From NCBI GenBank assembly GCA_900552085.1, contig URYB01000189.1, positions 1-5,651 on the forward strand: DNA of 5,651 nt, given 5' to 3'. Within the stretch, counting starts at the first letter, position 1. Each line of letters opens with the position of its first letter. Below are positions 5,176 to 5,651 of the stretch, in pieces. The stretch is from an uncultured Lachnobacterium sp. Its GTDB lineage: Bacteria; Bacillota; Clostridia; Lachnospirales; Lachnospiraceae. The notes beneath the pieces were generated by a model, which saw only the letters and a list, made by a program, of their open reading frames with translations, had not been told where the DNA came from and ran no database searches. The position numbers and the translations under genes were made by a program.

Positions 5176-5651
5176 ATGTTTGATTTGCCTAAAACATCTG
5201 AGATTAGGAAGCCATTACATAAAAAACTTATCTATGAGAAATATGCAGCAGAGTTAGCAGGAAATAAAAAAGATAAGTTTGATGTTGATATAAGCAGAAT
5301 GATTATTACCAATGAGATATCAGAAGCTTCTGTGAATATTAAGGCAACGGAAGATATATCTGCTATATTTGTTCTTCAGATGGAACTTAAAAGACGAGAG
5401 TATGATGATAAGAATATTATTATGGTATCAAAACTCTTTGGACAAAAGTTGTTGATTGTGCTGCATTATGAAAATGCATACCAGCTTGCAATATATGAGA
5501 CACGCTTGTTGAAATCGGACTGGAAAAATGAAGAAGAAATTTCGTTAAAATTGAATGGTCTTGACTTAAGAAGTGTTTGGGATAATTTTGTTACACAGGT
5601 ATCAGGTATTGATGTGCAGGATGGAAATACACTGGTAGAACAGATAAATGT
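5176..5651 (+). CDS. DUF4391-type protein, N-terminal 158 residues (cut by window edge)
   Basis: An open frame from ATG 5176 to the right edge, preceded by AGGAGG (5163-5168) that overlaps the helicase TAG stop. The 11-base gap makes a shared transcript and coupled translation very likely. The protein begins MFDLPKTSEIRKPLHKK. It continues with FDVDISRMIITNEIS (35-49), a hydrophobic strand and basic loop IFVLQMELKRREYDDKN (64-80), a strand pair ending in QLAIYETRLLKSDWK (103-117), and LNGLDLRSVWDNF (126-138). I recognise this pattern as DUF4391, a family of unknown biochemistry. In my recollection it sits between a SNF2-like helicase and a DNA methyltransferase in Firmicutes. A nuclease fold cannot be shown from the visible part. 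The C-terminal part, usually a Lys/Glu-rich helix, lies outside the window. Confidence 0.8.
   Translation, partial: MFDLPKTSEIRKPLHKKLIYEKYAAELAGNKKDKFDVDISRMIITNEISEASVNIKATEDISAIFVLQMELKRREYDDKNIIMVSKLFGQKLLIVLHYENAYQLAIYETRLLKSDWKNEEEISLKLNGLDLRSVWDNFVTQVSGIDVQDGNTLVEQIN

Overview
The window looks like chromosomal accessory DNA from a low-GC Gram-positive bacterium, most likely a Clostridia/Lachnospiraceae-type gut anaerobe. The base composition is AT-rich. Nearly every gene has a strong AGGAGG-type ribosome binding site 7-9 bases before its start. The large helicase and the protein after it resemble families I recall from Lachnospiraceae and related Firmicutes. The species cannot be named from the sequence alone.

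Left edge (1-420, minus strand): a type II toxin-antitoxin operon. A Phd/YefM-type antitoxin overlaps the start of a RelE/ParE-type toxin, which runs off the left edge. Its promoter lies inside a perfect 15-base inverted repeat, a probable autoregulatory operator. A 160-base stretch without a recognisable gene follows, then a strong plus-strand rho-independent terminator (579-627).

Middle (665-1351, plus strand): two small genes of unknown function. One encodes a 69-residue, almost wholly hydrophobic membrane protein. The other encodes a 144-residue protein with an N-terminal membrane segment, a C-x4-C-x10-C-x2-H putative metal site, and a low-complexity Ser/Tyr then Asp/Tyr tail. A 375-base region follows (1352-1726) with no convincing large gene. 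It holds an imperfect direct repeat, a good promoter, nested inverted repeats around that promoter, and one possible 20-codon ORF.

Right part (1727-5651, plus strand): a tightly packed three-gene run. It comprises a 60-residue HTH DNA-binding protein, a 1076-residue SNF2-like superfamily 2 helicase with an N-terminal region resembling a catalytically degenerate phospholipase D (HKD) fold, and a DUF4391-type protein cut by the window edge. Gaps are 24 and 11 bases, each containing a consensus ribosome binding site, so this is almost certainly one operon. From family knowledge, helicase-DUF4391 pairs often precede a DNA methyltransferase and a type III restriction helicase, so this is probably the 5' half of a restriction/defence locus. 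The methyltransferase and nuclease are not in the window, so the assignment is inferred. The small HTH protein is the natural candidate to control the operon through the palindromes at its promoter.
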